Shown: piece by piece, positions 15,879 to 25,656 of the stretch | Numbering within the stretch: the first letter of the stretch is position 1 | Layout: the number at the start of each line of letters is the position of its first letter | Source: Selenomonas sp. WCT3 | GTDB taxonomy: Bacteria > Bacillota > Negativicutes > Selenomonadales > Selenomonadaceae | Direction: 5' to 3' | Length of the DNA: 64,000 nucleotides | Assembly: GCA_900100835.1 (NCBI GenBank) | Contig: FNCM01000007.1 | Location: forward strand, 67,426 to 131,425 | Translations under genes and position numbers: made by a program | Notes under the pieces: model-generated | Told to the model about the DNA's origin: nothing | What the model saw: the letters and a program-made list of their open reading frames with translations, nothing else | Database searches by the model: none

Positions 15879-16358
15879 TTATAGCAGGCCTTTTCTCTTT
15901 TCAGCCCGGGCGATGAGTTCCCGGCCTTCGCGGAAAGCGGCGGGCAGGAAATCTTCTTCCCATTCTCGGCCGCGTTTTTCGATTTTCTTGATTTCCTTCC
16001 AATCGGTGACGGGATTGCCCTGTTCATCTTTCAGCGGTTCGTGGAAGATATGCGGGTGACGGCGAATCATTTTGTCCGCCGAGGCTTTGGCCACATCCTG
16101 CAAGGTAAAGAGCCCTTCTTTCTCGGCCAGGCAGGCATGGAAAATCACCTGCAACAGCAGATCCCCTAGTTCTTCCTTCAGGTTTTCGGCGTTGCCGGTT
16201 TCCCGCAGGATATTGATACCGGCCAAAACTTCGCAGGCTTCTTCGATGCAGCCCGGTTTTACGCTTTCGTGGGTTTGGGTACTGTCCCAAGGGCAGCCAT
16301 CCTTGGATTGGAGTTTTTTGACGATTGTTTCGAGACGCTTTACTTCATCATGATTCAT
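15879..16358 (-). CDS. mazG: MazG family nucleotide pyrophosphohydrolase
   Basis: This 159-residue single-domain MazG protein hydrolyses NTPs or dNTPs to NMPs and pyrophosphate, a house-cleaning or ppGpp-modulating activity. The metal-binding acidic motifs are visible: EEACEVL near residue 40 and KEELGDLLLQV about 22 residues later (EExxE and ExxD pattern). CPWDSTQTH near the N-terminus is typical. E. coli MazG is longer (two domains), but single-domain forms are common. The frame opens at 16397, but ATG 16358 has AGAAGG upstream and gives the conserved MNHDEVKRLE start. Confidence 0.88.
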   Translation of the reverse strand: MNHDEVKRLETIVKKLQSKDGCPWDSTQTHESVKPGCIEEACEVLAGINILRETGNAENLKEELGDLLLQVIFHACLAEKEGLFTLQDVAKASADKMIRRHPHIFHEPLKDEQGNPVTDWKEIKKIEKRGREWEEDFLPAAFREGRELIARAEKRKGLL

Positions 16359-16530
16359 AATGGACCTTCTCTTCCTGTCAGCTGGAAAACTTCTCATAGG
16401 CGTAATTATAACGCCATTGTGCTGGTTTGGCTATAGGTAAAGTGCGGGGGAGTTTTTATCGGGAGGGAGCAGAAAACCATTGTATAGTTGCTATATATGA
16501 TAGCGAATAATAAACATTCATAAAAAATAA

Positions 16531-16559
16531 TTGTACAACAGTGCCAATGGTAGTATACT
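16531..16559 (+). promoter_or_regulatory. promoter with overlapping GTATAC palindrome
   Basis: TTGTAC and TATACT are separated by 17 bases. The perfect palindrome GTATAC-T-GTATAC (16553-16565) covers the -10 and suggests repressor control of the gene at 16599. Confidence 0.5.
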
Positions 16560-16598
16560 GTATACAAGAGCAAGAACGAGCAGAGGAGCGTGACGGAC

Positions 16599-16913
16599 AT
16601 GTTTGCTTGGGTAGAGGTTTTAGCAGCGAAAAATAATGGGATGGATATCGCCTACAGCCTGGGGACGGACATGAATCTCGATGGACGGATTCATTATGAC
16701 AGGGTGACGGATTCCATCTCACTGGAGCAGCTTTCGGATGGCGCCAGCCCGCAGGCGACCAGGGATTTCATGGAGGCTTTACGGGAACGGCTGCAGGAGA
16801 AAAACTGGGGGTCGGGACAGGCTGTCTGTGTATCCTATAATCGAAGCCTTGAACCGGAGATGGCGACCCGCTGGCAGATGGATAAGCAGGCATCCTTTGT
16901 CCGGTTTGGCTGA
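16599..16913 (+). CDS. hypothetical protein (104 residues)
   Basis: This small soluble protein begins MFAWVEVLAAKNNGMDIAYS and has no signal peptide, membrane segment or recognised motif. A GTG at 16590 lies too close to the AGAGGAG ribosome site, so the ATG at 16599 is chosen. It has its own promoter with an overlapping palindrome (16531-16565) and its own terminator (16924-16960), so it is an independently regulated single gene. A single cysteine is present near residue 80. No function can be assigned. Confidence 0.6.
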   Translation: MFAWVEVLAAKNNGMDIAYSLGTDMNLDGRIHYDRVTDSISLEQLSDGASPQATRDFMEALRERLQEKNWGSGQAVCVSYNRSLEPEMATRWQMDKQASFVRFG

Positions 16914-16923
16914 TGGGCAATGC

Positions 16924-16960
16924 AAAAAAACGCAATGGAGTTTTCTCCATTGCGTTTTTT
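16924..16960. terminator. bidirectional terminator
   Basis: AAAAAACGCAATGGAG and its complement CTCCATTGCGTTTTTT form a long perfect stem between the 104-residue gene and the convergent enolase gene. Confidence 0.9.
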
Positions 16961-16996
16961 GGTTGAGAATAGGGGTTAGGGACAGACTCTTATATA

Positions 16997-18379
<1,383 letters not shown>

Positions 18380-18514
18380 CTAAAATATTGAATGATGGCA
18401 AGTCACATTTACGAAAAAATAAAAAAGGAGTAGGATAGGATTTAGGAACAGGGGCTTGATACTTGATACCCCTACCTGCGACAGGGAAAAGATTTGAAGA
18501 TAGGGGCAGGTAAA

Positions 18515-19738
18515 ATGATAGGTTTGTTGAGGAATAATAAAAATTTTTTCTATTACTTTATGGGAAATTTCATTAGTTCCGGTGGTGATTTTATTGATGA
18601 TGTCGCCTTAGCCCAGTTGACGTTTTATGTAACGAAATCAACCCTTCTCATGAGCTGTGTTTTCGTCATAAAAATCCTGTTTCTTGTCGTATCCCTGTTT
18701 ACCTCGGTTTTGGTAGACCGGTGGAAGAAAAAGAGAATATTGGTACTGTCGTCTTTGGTACAGGCTGTCAATCTGATGGTTTTGTTTTGCTTATACGTCC
18801 AGGACAGCTTGAATGTAGGCTTGCTGTTCCTCTTTATTGTGGTTCAGACACTGTTCAGTATCCTTTCCATATCGGCCAGGAATGCGATTATTCCCTTGCT
18901 GGTTCCTAGGGAGGACTTGGTAAAGGCCAGCGCATCCCTTAGTGTAGTCATGCAGGTTTTGCAGATTACCGCGTATTTTTTTGCCGGAATCCTGATTGCC
19001 CGCTTCGATGTTACGGGAGCCATGGCTATCGATAGCCTATCGTTTGTCCTGGCAGCCCTGTCCTTACTGAAAATTAAGTTGCCAGCAGAGGAAAAAGCAG
19101 AAATGGGTCGGCAGGATTTTTCCTTCCGGGAAGAGCTGAACCGTGGTTTTGCTTTTATCAAGAAGGAAAAGATTATCCTGGCCGTCATGCTGGTGACCTT
19201 TGGCGGAAATTTCTTTTCCGCGCCGACAGAATCCGTGATGCCGGCTTATTTTTCTGAGAGTCAATTTGATACGGCCGCTTTTTCCCGGTATATGCTGCTG
19301 GCAGCACTGGGAAGTGTTATGGGGAGCTGTTGGGTGGCGAAAGTAAATGCGAAATTGGAGGTATCTAGATTAGGGGGAATGCTGGCGGGAGGCTTTTTGC
19401 TAGGCGGGCTTGGTATCGCTGGCCTGTATGTCAATCGAGGGCTGGTGCCTTATGTATGCGCATGGTTAATCGGCCTGTCGGAAGGTTTTGTTTCGGTGCT
19501 GAATGCCAGTCTCATACAGATAAAAACGCCGCAAGAAATGATGGCCAGAGTTTTCAGTGTTTTTAAATGCACCTCGTATATAGCAAGTCCTTTGGGTGTT
19601 GTGGCGGCTGGGGCTTTGGGAGAATATCTGAAGCTGAATATAATTTTCCTGCCCTTTGGCATCGGTTTGTTGGTGGTGGCTGTTTATACGGGAATATCTT
19701 TCCGGCGCAAGGGCGTTTTGGCGCAGGAGGTCCGGTGA
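18515..19738 (+). CDS. major facilitator superfamily transporter (MFS_3-like exporter)
   Basis: This 407-residue, twelve-helix protein resembles the EntS/MefA-type branch of the MFS. The loop between helices 2 and 3 contains DRWKKKRILVLSSL, a version of the GxLxDRxGRR motif. The starting residues MIGLLRNNKNFFYYFMGNFI are typical of this group. Substrate may be a drug, macrolide or siderophore and cannot be told. The TTG at 18494 is rejected in favour of ATG 18515 with GGGGCAGG upstream. Its last 55 bases overlap the MATE gene tail-to-tail. Confidence 0.82.
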   Translation: MIGLLRNNKNFFYYFMGNFISSGGDFIDDVALAQLTFYVTKSTLLMSCVFVIKILFLVVSLFTSVLVDRWKKKRILVLSSLVQAVNLMVLFCLYVQDSLNVGLLFLFIVVQTLFSILSISARNAIIPLLVPREDLVKASASLSVVMQVLQITAYFFAGILIARFDVTGAMAIDSLSFVLAALSLLKIKLPAEEKAEMGRQDFSFREELNRGFAFIKKEKIILAVMLVTFGGNFFSAPTESVMPAYFSESQFDTAAFSRYMLLAALGSVMGSCWVAKVNAKLEVSRLGGMLAGGFLLGGLGIAGLYVNRGLVPYVCAWLIGLSEGFVSVLNASLIQIKTPQEMMARVFSVFKCTSYIASPLGVVAAGALGEYLKLNIIFLPFGIGLLVVAVYTGISFRRKGVLAQEVR

Positions 19739-21042
19739 AGAAACAGCGTTAATATACTGCTGGCAAGGGCGGAGGCGGGGAACATGAGCCAGATGCCCAT
19801 TAGGCCCCAGAGGTGGGAAAAGAGGAAGAGAATCGTGAGTGGAAACAGCAGGGTTCCGCAGATGGAGACAATCAGGGAGATGGCTGGCCGGTCAAGAGCG
19901 GTGAAGTAGGAGGAGTAGCACATGTCGATCCAGCCGGGCAGGTAGGAGAAGGCAAAAATCGTGATGGCGGTCAGGCTGATTTCCATAAGCCCGCTATCTT
20001 CGGGGCGGATAAAAAGCTGGACAGCAAAGGGGCCAGCCAATAACATGAGCAGGAAGGAGATGGCGGCAATCGTCATCATTGCGATGCGCACGATACGGAA
20101 GAGGATAGTCATGCGCAGGAAGCGCCTGGCACCGTAGCAATAGCTGATGGCTGGCTGCAGGGCTTCGCAGATGCCGAAATTCAGCATGCCGAGCATGCTG
20201 TCGATATACATGACGATGGAGAAGGCTGCGACGGCGGTGGTACCACCGTATTGGAGCAGGAAAATATTGAGGACAAGGCTCATGATGGAGGTGGCGATGT
20301 TGCTGAAAAATTCGCTGGCGCCGTTTAAGATCAGCCGGAAAAATTTGCCTAAGGGAATACTGCCAGAGGTATAGTACAGGTCAAGACGGCGGCCTAAGAA
20401 CAGGACGAGGGTCAGCAGTGAGCCCAATGCCAGCGAAAGGCAGCTGCCGATGGCTGCTCCGGCAATGCCCTGCCCCAGCACGACGATGAGGAGATAGTCC
20501 AAGGCGACATTCAAGAGTTGGGTGGCGATGTTGATGCCCATGCTGATTCGCTGTTGGCCGCAGTCCCGCAGGAAGTTGTCCGTGGCAAAGTAAATTGGGA
20601 TGAGGGGCGCAAAAATTGCATAGATTTGCAGATAGGTGGTACAGAGGGCAATAACCTCCGGGCTGGCATTGGGAGCCAGCAGCATTACCAAGGGGCGGGC
20701 GAAGAAAAAGCCCCCTAGGCCAACCAGGCAGGAGCAGGCCAGGATAAATTTGACGGAAAAGGAGAAGAGCCGGGAGGCAGCAGCCCGGTCCTTCTGCCCC
20801 AAGAGGATGGCGATGTTTACGGAGGCTCCCGTGGCAATCATATTGGCCAGTGCTTCTACCATTAAGACAATGGGCATGGTGATGCTGATGGCCGCCAGGG
20901 CAGCTTCGCCGATGAAGCGGCCGACGAACATGCCGTCAACTACGGCATAGAGGGCGCCGGCGACGGAGGTGACAGCGGCAGGAACTGCGCAGTGGAAGAA
21001 TAATTTCCGCGGTGGCAGTTTGATAAATATTTCCGTGTGCAT
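19684..21042 (-). CDS. MATE family efflux transporter
   Basis: This 452-residue, twelve-helix exporter belongs to the MATE/MepA-like family (Na+- or H+-driven multidrug export). The repeat-type segments PAAVTSVAGALYAVVDGMFV at the N-terminus and SMLGMLNFGICEALQPAISY in the second half are typical. A promoter at 21083-21111 puts the transcription start near 21076, which rules out the upstream start at 21111 and supports ATG 21042. The AAGGA box is unusually far (14 bases), so start choice is the weakest point. The 3' end overlaps the convergent MFS gene by 55 bases. Confidence 0.85.
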   Translation of the reverse strand: MHTEIFIKLPPRKLFFHCAVPAAVTSVAGALYAVVDGMFVGRFIGEAALAAISITMPIVLMVEALANMIATGASVNIAILLGQKDRAAASRLFSFSVKFILACSCLVGLGGFFFARPLVMLLAPNASPEVIALCTTYLQIYAIFAPLIPIYFATDNFLRDCGQQRISMGINIATQLLNVALDYLLIVVLGQGIAGAAIGSCLSLALGSLLTLVLFLGRRLDLYYTSGSIPLGKFFRLILNGASEFFSNIATSIMSLVLNIFLLQYGGTTAVAAFSIVMYIDSMLGMLNFGICEALQPAISYCYGARRFLRMTILFRIVRIAMMTIAAISFLLMLLAGPFAVQLFIRPEDSGLMEISLTAITIFAFSYLPGWIDMCYSSYFTALDRPAISLIVSICGTLLFPLTILFLFSHLWGLMGIWLMFPASALASSILTLFLHRTSCAKTPLRRKDIPV

Positions 21043-21082
21043 ATAGTTGTCAGTAATCCTTTCGTTGATTTTTCTTAAGGGT

Positions 21083-21111
21083 AGTATACTGATTTTACTG
21101 ACCTGGGTCAA
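21083..21111 (-). promoter_or_regulatory. promoter of the MATE gene with palindromic -35
   Basis: On the minus strand TTGACC and TATACT are 17 bases apart. The -35 lies within TGACC-CA-GGTCA, a 12-base palindrome that could be an operator. A related palindrome, TTGACCTGGTCAA, occurs at 12643. Confidence 0.6.
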
Positions 21112-21137
21112 TAGTGGGCGATAAAAAAGGGACTATG

Positions 21138-21703
21138 AAATTGCAGTTTATCGGTTAGTGCGTTCAAGTTCGAGGCAGCTCTTCGCCGCCGCTAGTGGCA
21201 GTGCCAACACTACGCCAAGATGTTTTCCTAAACGAAATTTTTATCGTTAATTAAGCATCGGAAAAATCCAAAACGCGCTTCGCTTGGACGGTAGAATTTT
21301 TCCGACGAAGGGGGAAGATAAAAATTTCGTTCTTAACGGAAAACATCAAAGCTTCGTTTATGGCACTGCCACTAGCGGCGGCTGAGGATGTGCCGGGGTT
21401 CGAAGTACTTCGCCCTCCGAGAGCGTAGTTTTTTCGTGCCGGCTCTAACCTAGGCGGCGGGGGACACAGTACCATAAGCGAAGCCTTGACGTTCCGCGTG
21501 AAGCAAGAAATTTTTGCCTGCGTTCTCGTTGGAAAAGCAGTTTCGTTCAAGCGAAGCGCGTTTAACTGTTTTCCAACTCTTAATTAAAAGGCAAAAATTT
21601 CTTGTAGCGGGTTGTCATCGGTGGAGCGTTGGTACTGGGGCCCCCGCCGCCGGCGATTTGTCTCGAATACGAACTTGGTACTGCTACCCTACAAACTGTA
21701 ATT
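21138..21703 (+). repeat. composite palindromic repeat R2 (modules A and B)
   Basis: This is a complete 566-bp copy, same orientation as R1. Module A (21186-21381) has arms with CTAGTGGCAG / CTGCCACTAG, a compensated base pair relative to CTAGGGGCAG / CTGCCCCTAG in R3 and R5. Module B (21453-21651) is a hybrid: its left arm reads GGACACAG and its right arm CTGGGGCC, so two pairs are mismatched. The terminal repeat at right is CTACAAACTGTAATT. The copy lies between the 5' end of the MATE gene and the 3' end of the acyl-CoA synthetase gene. Confidence 0.9.
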
Positions 21704-21718
21704 GGTAAAAGTTCGTTG

Positions 21719-21782
21719 ATAAATTCGTAAAAGCCTCCATAAGGTAAATCAATCTACCTTATGGAGGCTTTTACGAATTTAT
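21719..21782. terminator. 28-bp perfect hairpin downstream of the acyl-CoA synthetase
   Basis: The arms 21719-21746 and 21755-21782 are perfectly complementary over 28 bp with an 8-base loop. This is much longer than usual terminator stems. It sits between repeat R2 and the smaller hairpin at 21791 and probably acts as a second, bidirectional terminator. Confidence 0.8.
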
Positions 21783-21790
21783 GTCAATAT

Positions 21791-21818
21791 AAAGGGATTT
21801 TTCACAGTCCCTTTTTTG
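21791..21818. terminator. terminator hairpin
   Basis: AAAGGGA and TCCCTTT pair across a 10-base loop with T-rich flanks. It ends just before the acyl-CoA synthetase stop codon at 21823. Confidence 0.65.
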
Positions 21819-21822
21819 TTGT

Positions 21823-23307
21823 TTATTTGATTTTACCAGCCTGGAATTCGGTCAGGATGGTCTTTTTCGCGATCTTGCCGGTGGTGGTACGTGGCAGTTT
21901 GTCCATGATATGGAATTCGCGCGGAATCTTGTAGAGAGCCAGGTTGGCCTGCAGGAACTTCTTGAGTTCGCGGACGTTTACCGTGCAGCCTTCCTGAACG
22001 CTGTAGAAGCAGGCGCCAGCCTGGCCGCGGAGTTTATCCTCGATGCCGACAACGGCTGCTTCGTAGATGCCCGGGAATTGGTAGATGAGCTCTTCGACTT
22101 CGCGCGGATAGATGTTTTCGCCCATGCTGATAATCATATCCTTGATGCGGTCGACGATGAAGAGATAGCCGTCTTCATCGGCGCGGGCAACGTCGCCGGT
22201 GTGGAACCAGCCGCCGCGCATGGCGTCATGGGTGACATCCGGCAGATTCCAGTAGCCGAGCATGACGTTGTCGCCTTTTACGACCAGCTCGCCGGCCTCA
22301 CCCTGCGGAACGTCGTTGCCTTCGGCATCGATGAGGCGCCATTTGAGGCCTGGTACAATCGGGCCGCAGGAGCCTACTTTCGGTTTTTCCGGCGGGTTCA
22401 TGGTGACAACGGGCGACGTTTCGGAGAGGCCATAGCCCTCGCAGATATCGACGCCGAATTTGCCCATGAAGTCCTGCTGGATTTTGAGTGGAAGCGTGGT
22501 GCCGCCGCTGACGACGAGGCGGACCGTTTTCATATCCTCTTCGCTGGCCAGCTTCGTCAGCAGGCTGCAGATGGACGGTACGATGTAGAGGTCCGTGACC
22601 TTTTCGTCGCGGATGGTGCTGATGGTCTCCTTCGGCGTGAAGGAGTCGAGGATGACAACCGTTGCACCGACGCTGAAGGGATAGAATACCGAGCAGGTCA
22701 GGCCGAATACGTGATACATCGGCAGGACGCAGAGAACGGTGTGCTCAGCTTTGCAGCCCATGAAGGACATCTGACGCGTGTTGGCCACGACATTGCGGTG
22801 CGAGAGCACAGCGCCTTTTGGATTGCCCGTGGTGCCGGACGTGTAGATGATTTCGCACGGATTATCTTCGCTGAAGTATTCGGTCAGAACCGGTGCGGCA
22901 GGAATGCCGTCTTTTTTCTGGCCGATGTTGCGGATATCCATCTGGGTGACTTTGAGGTTGCAGCGCAGCTGGGCCATAGCGTCGGCCAGGTTCAGCGGCT
23001 GGTAGGTCAGTACCGTCTCGATGCCGGCATCTTTGATGATGTAGGCAATCTCGCGGCTGCTGAGCTGGAAGTTAATGGGAACGACGATAGCACCCAGCGA
23101 CGTGATGCCCATGAAGGCAAAGACGAACTCGGCGCTGTTGCGCGTGAACAGGCCGACGCGGTCGCCCTGGCGGACACCGGCAGCATAGAGCCGGTCGCGG
23201 CAGTTGTTCACACATTCCTGGAATTCTGTATAGGTGAAGCGGCGCTCGTGGTCAACGATGGCCAAGGCGTCAGGTGCACCCTGACGAATAAGGTCATGAA
23301 TAAACAT
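21823..23307 (-). CDS. long-chain acyl-CoA synthetase / AMP-dependent ligase
   Basis: This 494-residue ANL-superfamily enzyme activates a carboxylate with ATP and CoA. Motifs seen are the P-loop-like YTSGTTGNPKGAVLSH, GYGLSETSPVV (adenine motif), GWFHTGDVARADEDGYLFIV (hinge Asp) and, close to the C-terminus, the catalytic lysine in TTGKIAKK. Similarity to FadD-type ligases is greatest, so fatty acids are the probable substrate. The ATG at 23307 is preceded by GAAAGAG. The APC permease gene lies 95 bases upstream on the same strand, so a shared transcript is possible. Confidence 0.87.
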   Translation of the reverse strand: MFIHDLIRQGAPDALAIVDHERRFTYTEFQECVNNCRDRLYAAGVRQGDRVGLFTRNSAEFVFAFMGITSLGAIVVPINFQLSSREIAYIIKDAGIETVLTYQPLNLADAMAQLRCNLKVTQMDIRNIGQKKDGIPAAPVLTEYFSEDNPCEIIYTSGTTGNPKGAVLSHRNVVANTRQMSFMGCKAEHTVLCVLPMYHVFGLTCSVFYPFSVGATVVILDSFTPKETISTIRDEKVTDLYIVPSICSLLTKLASEEDMKTVRLVVSGGTTLPLKIQQDFMGKFGVDICEGYGLSETSPVVTMNPPEKPKVGSCGPIVPGLKWRLIDAEGNDVPQGEAGELVVKGDNVMLGYWNLPDVTHDAMRGGWFHTGDVARADEDGYLFIVDRIKDMIISMGENIYPREVEELIYQFPGIYEAAVVGIEDKLRGQAGACFYSVQEGCTVNVRELKKFLQANLALYKIPREFHIMDKLPRTTTGKIAKKTILTEFQAGKIK

Positions 23308-23402
23308 TTCATCACTCTTTCTTTCTGGTTCAATAAAAATACGGGCAGGTTTTCTGCTTGCGTTAATTTTATACTAGGTACTAATTTTTGTCAAAGCAAA
23401 AA

Positions 23403-24824
23403 TCAGGCATCGGTACGCAGTTTTTTGAGCTTGCGGATTTTGCGCTGCTGGATGCCGACGGTGCTGTGCTGATAGCTGTAGCCGAAGTAGACCAGACAGC
23501 CAAAGGCACACCAGACCAGGAAACGAATCCAAGTGTCGAGAGGCAGGTGAGCCATGAGATACCCGCAGGCGAGAACGGCCAGCGGAGCAATCAGCCAGAC
23601 AATGGGGCATCGGAAGGCACGCGGTACATCGGGTTTTGTGACGCGCAGGACCATGACACCGATGGCTGCCACCAGGAAGGCGGACAGGGTACCGATATTG
23701 GCCATTTCGGCGATGAGGCCAATGGGGGCAAAGCCGGCAATCAGCGAGACGAAGATAGCCCCGAGGACGGTGACGATGTAAGGCGTATGATAGCGTTTGT
23801 GAATCTTGCAGACCCGGGCCGGAACCATGCCGTCACGGCTCATGGCAAAGAAGATGCGGGCCTGTCCGTAGAGCAGGACCAGAAGCACCGTGGTGATGCC
23901 AGCGATGGCGCCGACACCGACTATGGCAGAGCCGAGGTTGTAACCGATATAGCGCAGGGCAAAGGCTACTGGCTCCGGGTTGTTGAGTTCCGTGTAGGGA
24001 ACGACACCGGTTAGAACCCCGGCGACAATGACGTAAAGGGCAGTGCAGACGATAAGCGATCCGATGATGCCAATCGGCAGGTCACGGGATGGATTTTTGC
24101 ACTCCTCGGCGGAGGTGGCAACGGCATCAAAGCCGATATAAGCGAAGAATACGATAGCAGCACCAGCGGCAATGCCCGATGCGCCAAAGGGCATAAAGGG
24201 TTCCCAATTGGCCGTGTTGACATGAGGACCGGCCAGCAGCAGGAAGATGAAAACGGCCGCTAACTTGATAAAGACTAAAATCCGGTTGAGTTTCGTGCTT
24301 TCCTGCGTGCCGCGAATCAAGAAGAAGGTTAACAGCAGGGTGATCAAAATGGCGGGTACATTGATGATGCCGCCGTCAGCCGGGACATGAGTCAGTGCAT
24401 GACTGACTTCGATGCCGGCACTTTGTAGAAGTCCCGTGACATAACCGGACCAGCCTGAGGCTACGGCACTGGCGGTAACGGTGTACTCCAGAATCAGATT
24501 CCAGCCGACAATAAAGGCGATGAATTCGCCCAGGGAGGCATAGGTATAGGTATAGGCGCTGCCCGATGCGGGAACAATGGAGGAGAACTCGGCATAGGCA
24601 AGCCCTGCCAGTGCACAGGCAAGCCCCGACAGAATAAAGGAAATCGTGACCGCCGGGCCGGCGTATTTGGCCGCGGCAACGCCGGTCAAGACGAAGATGC
24701 CGGTGCCGATAACGCAGCCGATGCCTAAGAGGATGAGGTCAAAGGCGCCGAGGGTCTTGGCCATGCCGGAGTTTTCGGCAGCAGCGCGCATCTGCTCGAT
24801 GCTTTTGGTGCGGAAAAGATTCAT
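23403..24824 (-). CDS. APC superfamily amino acid permease (cationic amino acid transporter type)
   Basis: This 473-residue protein has twelve to fourteen hydrophobic helices. The first helix contains GIGCVIGTGIFVLTGVAAA, the substrate-binding GxGIF motif of the APC family. ASGSAYTYTYASLGEFIAFI in helix 3 matches the CAT/YhdG branch. The ATG at 24836 is directly abutted by the AAAGGA box, so ATG 24824 (MNLFRTKSIEQ) is the better start. The PHP phosphatase gene ends 48 bases upstream, suggesting co-transcription. Substrate is not determinable, though cationic or broad amino acids are likely. Confidence 0.85.
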   Translation of the reverse strand: MNLFRTKSIEQMRAAAENSGMAKTLGAFDLILLGIGCVIGTGIFVLTGVAAAKYAGPAVTISFILSGLACALAGLAYAEFSSIVPASGSAYTYTYASLGEFIAFIVGWNLILEYTVTASAVASGWSGYVTGLLQSAGIEVSHALTHVPADGGIINVPAILITLLLTFFLIRGTQESTKLNRILVFIKLAAVFIFLLLAGPHVNTANWEPFMPFGASGIAAGAAIVFFAYIGFDAVATSAEECKNPSRDLPIGIIGSLIVCTALYVIVAGVLTGVVPYTELNNPEPVAFALRYIGYNLGSAIVGVGAIAGITTVLLVLLYGQARIFFAMSRDGMVPARVCKIHKRYHTPYIVTVLGAIFVSLIAGFAPIGLIAEMANIGTLSAFLVAAIGVMVLRVTKPDVPRAFRCPIVWLIAPLAVLACGYLMAHLPLDTWIRFLVWCAFGCLVYFGYSYQHSTVGIQQRKIRKLKKLRTDA

Positions 24825-24871
24825 AGGATAGTACATTCCTTTCGAAGTATAATCTGCATATAATTAGGAAA

Positions 24872-25582
24872 TTATTCGGCAATCCAGTCACGGAATTTTT
24901 TCGGATTGCTGTTGATGACGAGTTCCTCAGGGAAGTCATACTGGGCAATCATTTCCTGGGAGTATGTATGGTTGCCTACATCTAAATCAATATGGGCGTC
25001 ACTGCCGAGAATGACCGTGGTACCGTATTTTTGGCAGGCGGTCAGCAGCTCACCGGCAAGCTTACGGGAACCCTCACGGCTGCCACCAGGGGTGTAGGAG
25101 CTGTTGTTGATTTCGAGGAGGACGTGGCTTTCTTTCGCTGCCTGGGCTAGTTTATCAAAATCGACCGGGTAGAGGGGATTGTCTGGATGACCGATGATTT
25201 TGACTTTGGGGTGACGCATGGCGCTGATCAGGGCGGCGGTATTTTCCTCGCGGCTTCCAGGGCGGATGCAAGGGTCGTGGAGGCTGGCAATGGCGTAATC
25301 CAATCGCGATAACAGGTGCTCTTTGAGGTCAACAGAACCGGCAAAGTCGAGAATGTTGAGTTCGACCCCCATGACCACATCGATGCCATAAGCTTCCGGC
25401 CGGATGACTTTGAAATTGCAGAAATAGAATTCGTGGAATGCGCCGGGCATGGAAGGCGCATGGTCGGCGATACCGATAAGTTCCAGGCCTTTTTCCTTGG
25501 CGGCGGTAATCATTTCGCGCAGCGTGCTGTAGGCATGCACGCTGGCGATGGTATGCGTATGAACGTCCAATAAATCTTTCAT
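24872..25582 (-). CDS. PHP-domain phosphatase, YcdX-like
   Basis: This 236-residue PHP protein has metal-binding motifs DVHTHT (residues 6-11), IADHAPSMPGAFH, ASLHDP and the C-terminal GSDAHID. YcdX-type members are trinuclear-zinc phosphatases of uncertain physiological substrate, and related proteins are histidinol phosphatases. The open frame continues upstream into repeat R3, but the ATG at 25582 has GCAGGAGG upstream and begins exactly before the PHP motif. It probably heads an operon with the APC permease. Confidence 0.85.
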   Translation of the reverse strand: MKDLLDVHTHTIASVHAYSTLREMITAAKEKGLELIGIADHAPSMPGAFHEFYFCNFKVIRPEAYGIDVVMGVELNILDFAGSVDLKEHLLSRLDYAIASLHDPCIRPGSREENTAALISAMRHPKVKIIGHPDNPLYPVDFDKLAQAAKESHVLLEINNSSYTPGGSREGSRKLAGELLTACQKYGTTVILGSDAHIDLDVGNHTYSQEMIAQYDFPEELVINSNPKKFRDWIAE

Positions 25583-25656
25583 GAACGAAAAACCTCCTGC
25601 TTTGTAAAAATCACTGCCTTCTATTATAACGCTGTTGTGTAACCTTTGTCGAAGAC

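Noticed and set aside
21910-23472. A 520-residue plus-strand frame opposite the acyl-CoA synthetase
   Set aside because: It is the antisense of a gene with clear ligase motifs, has no ribosome site and no family features.
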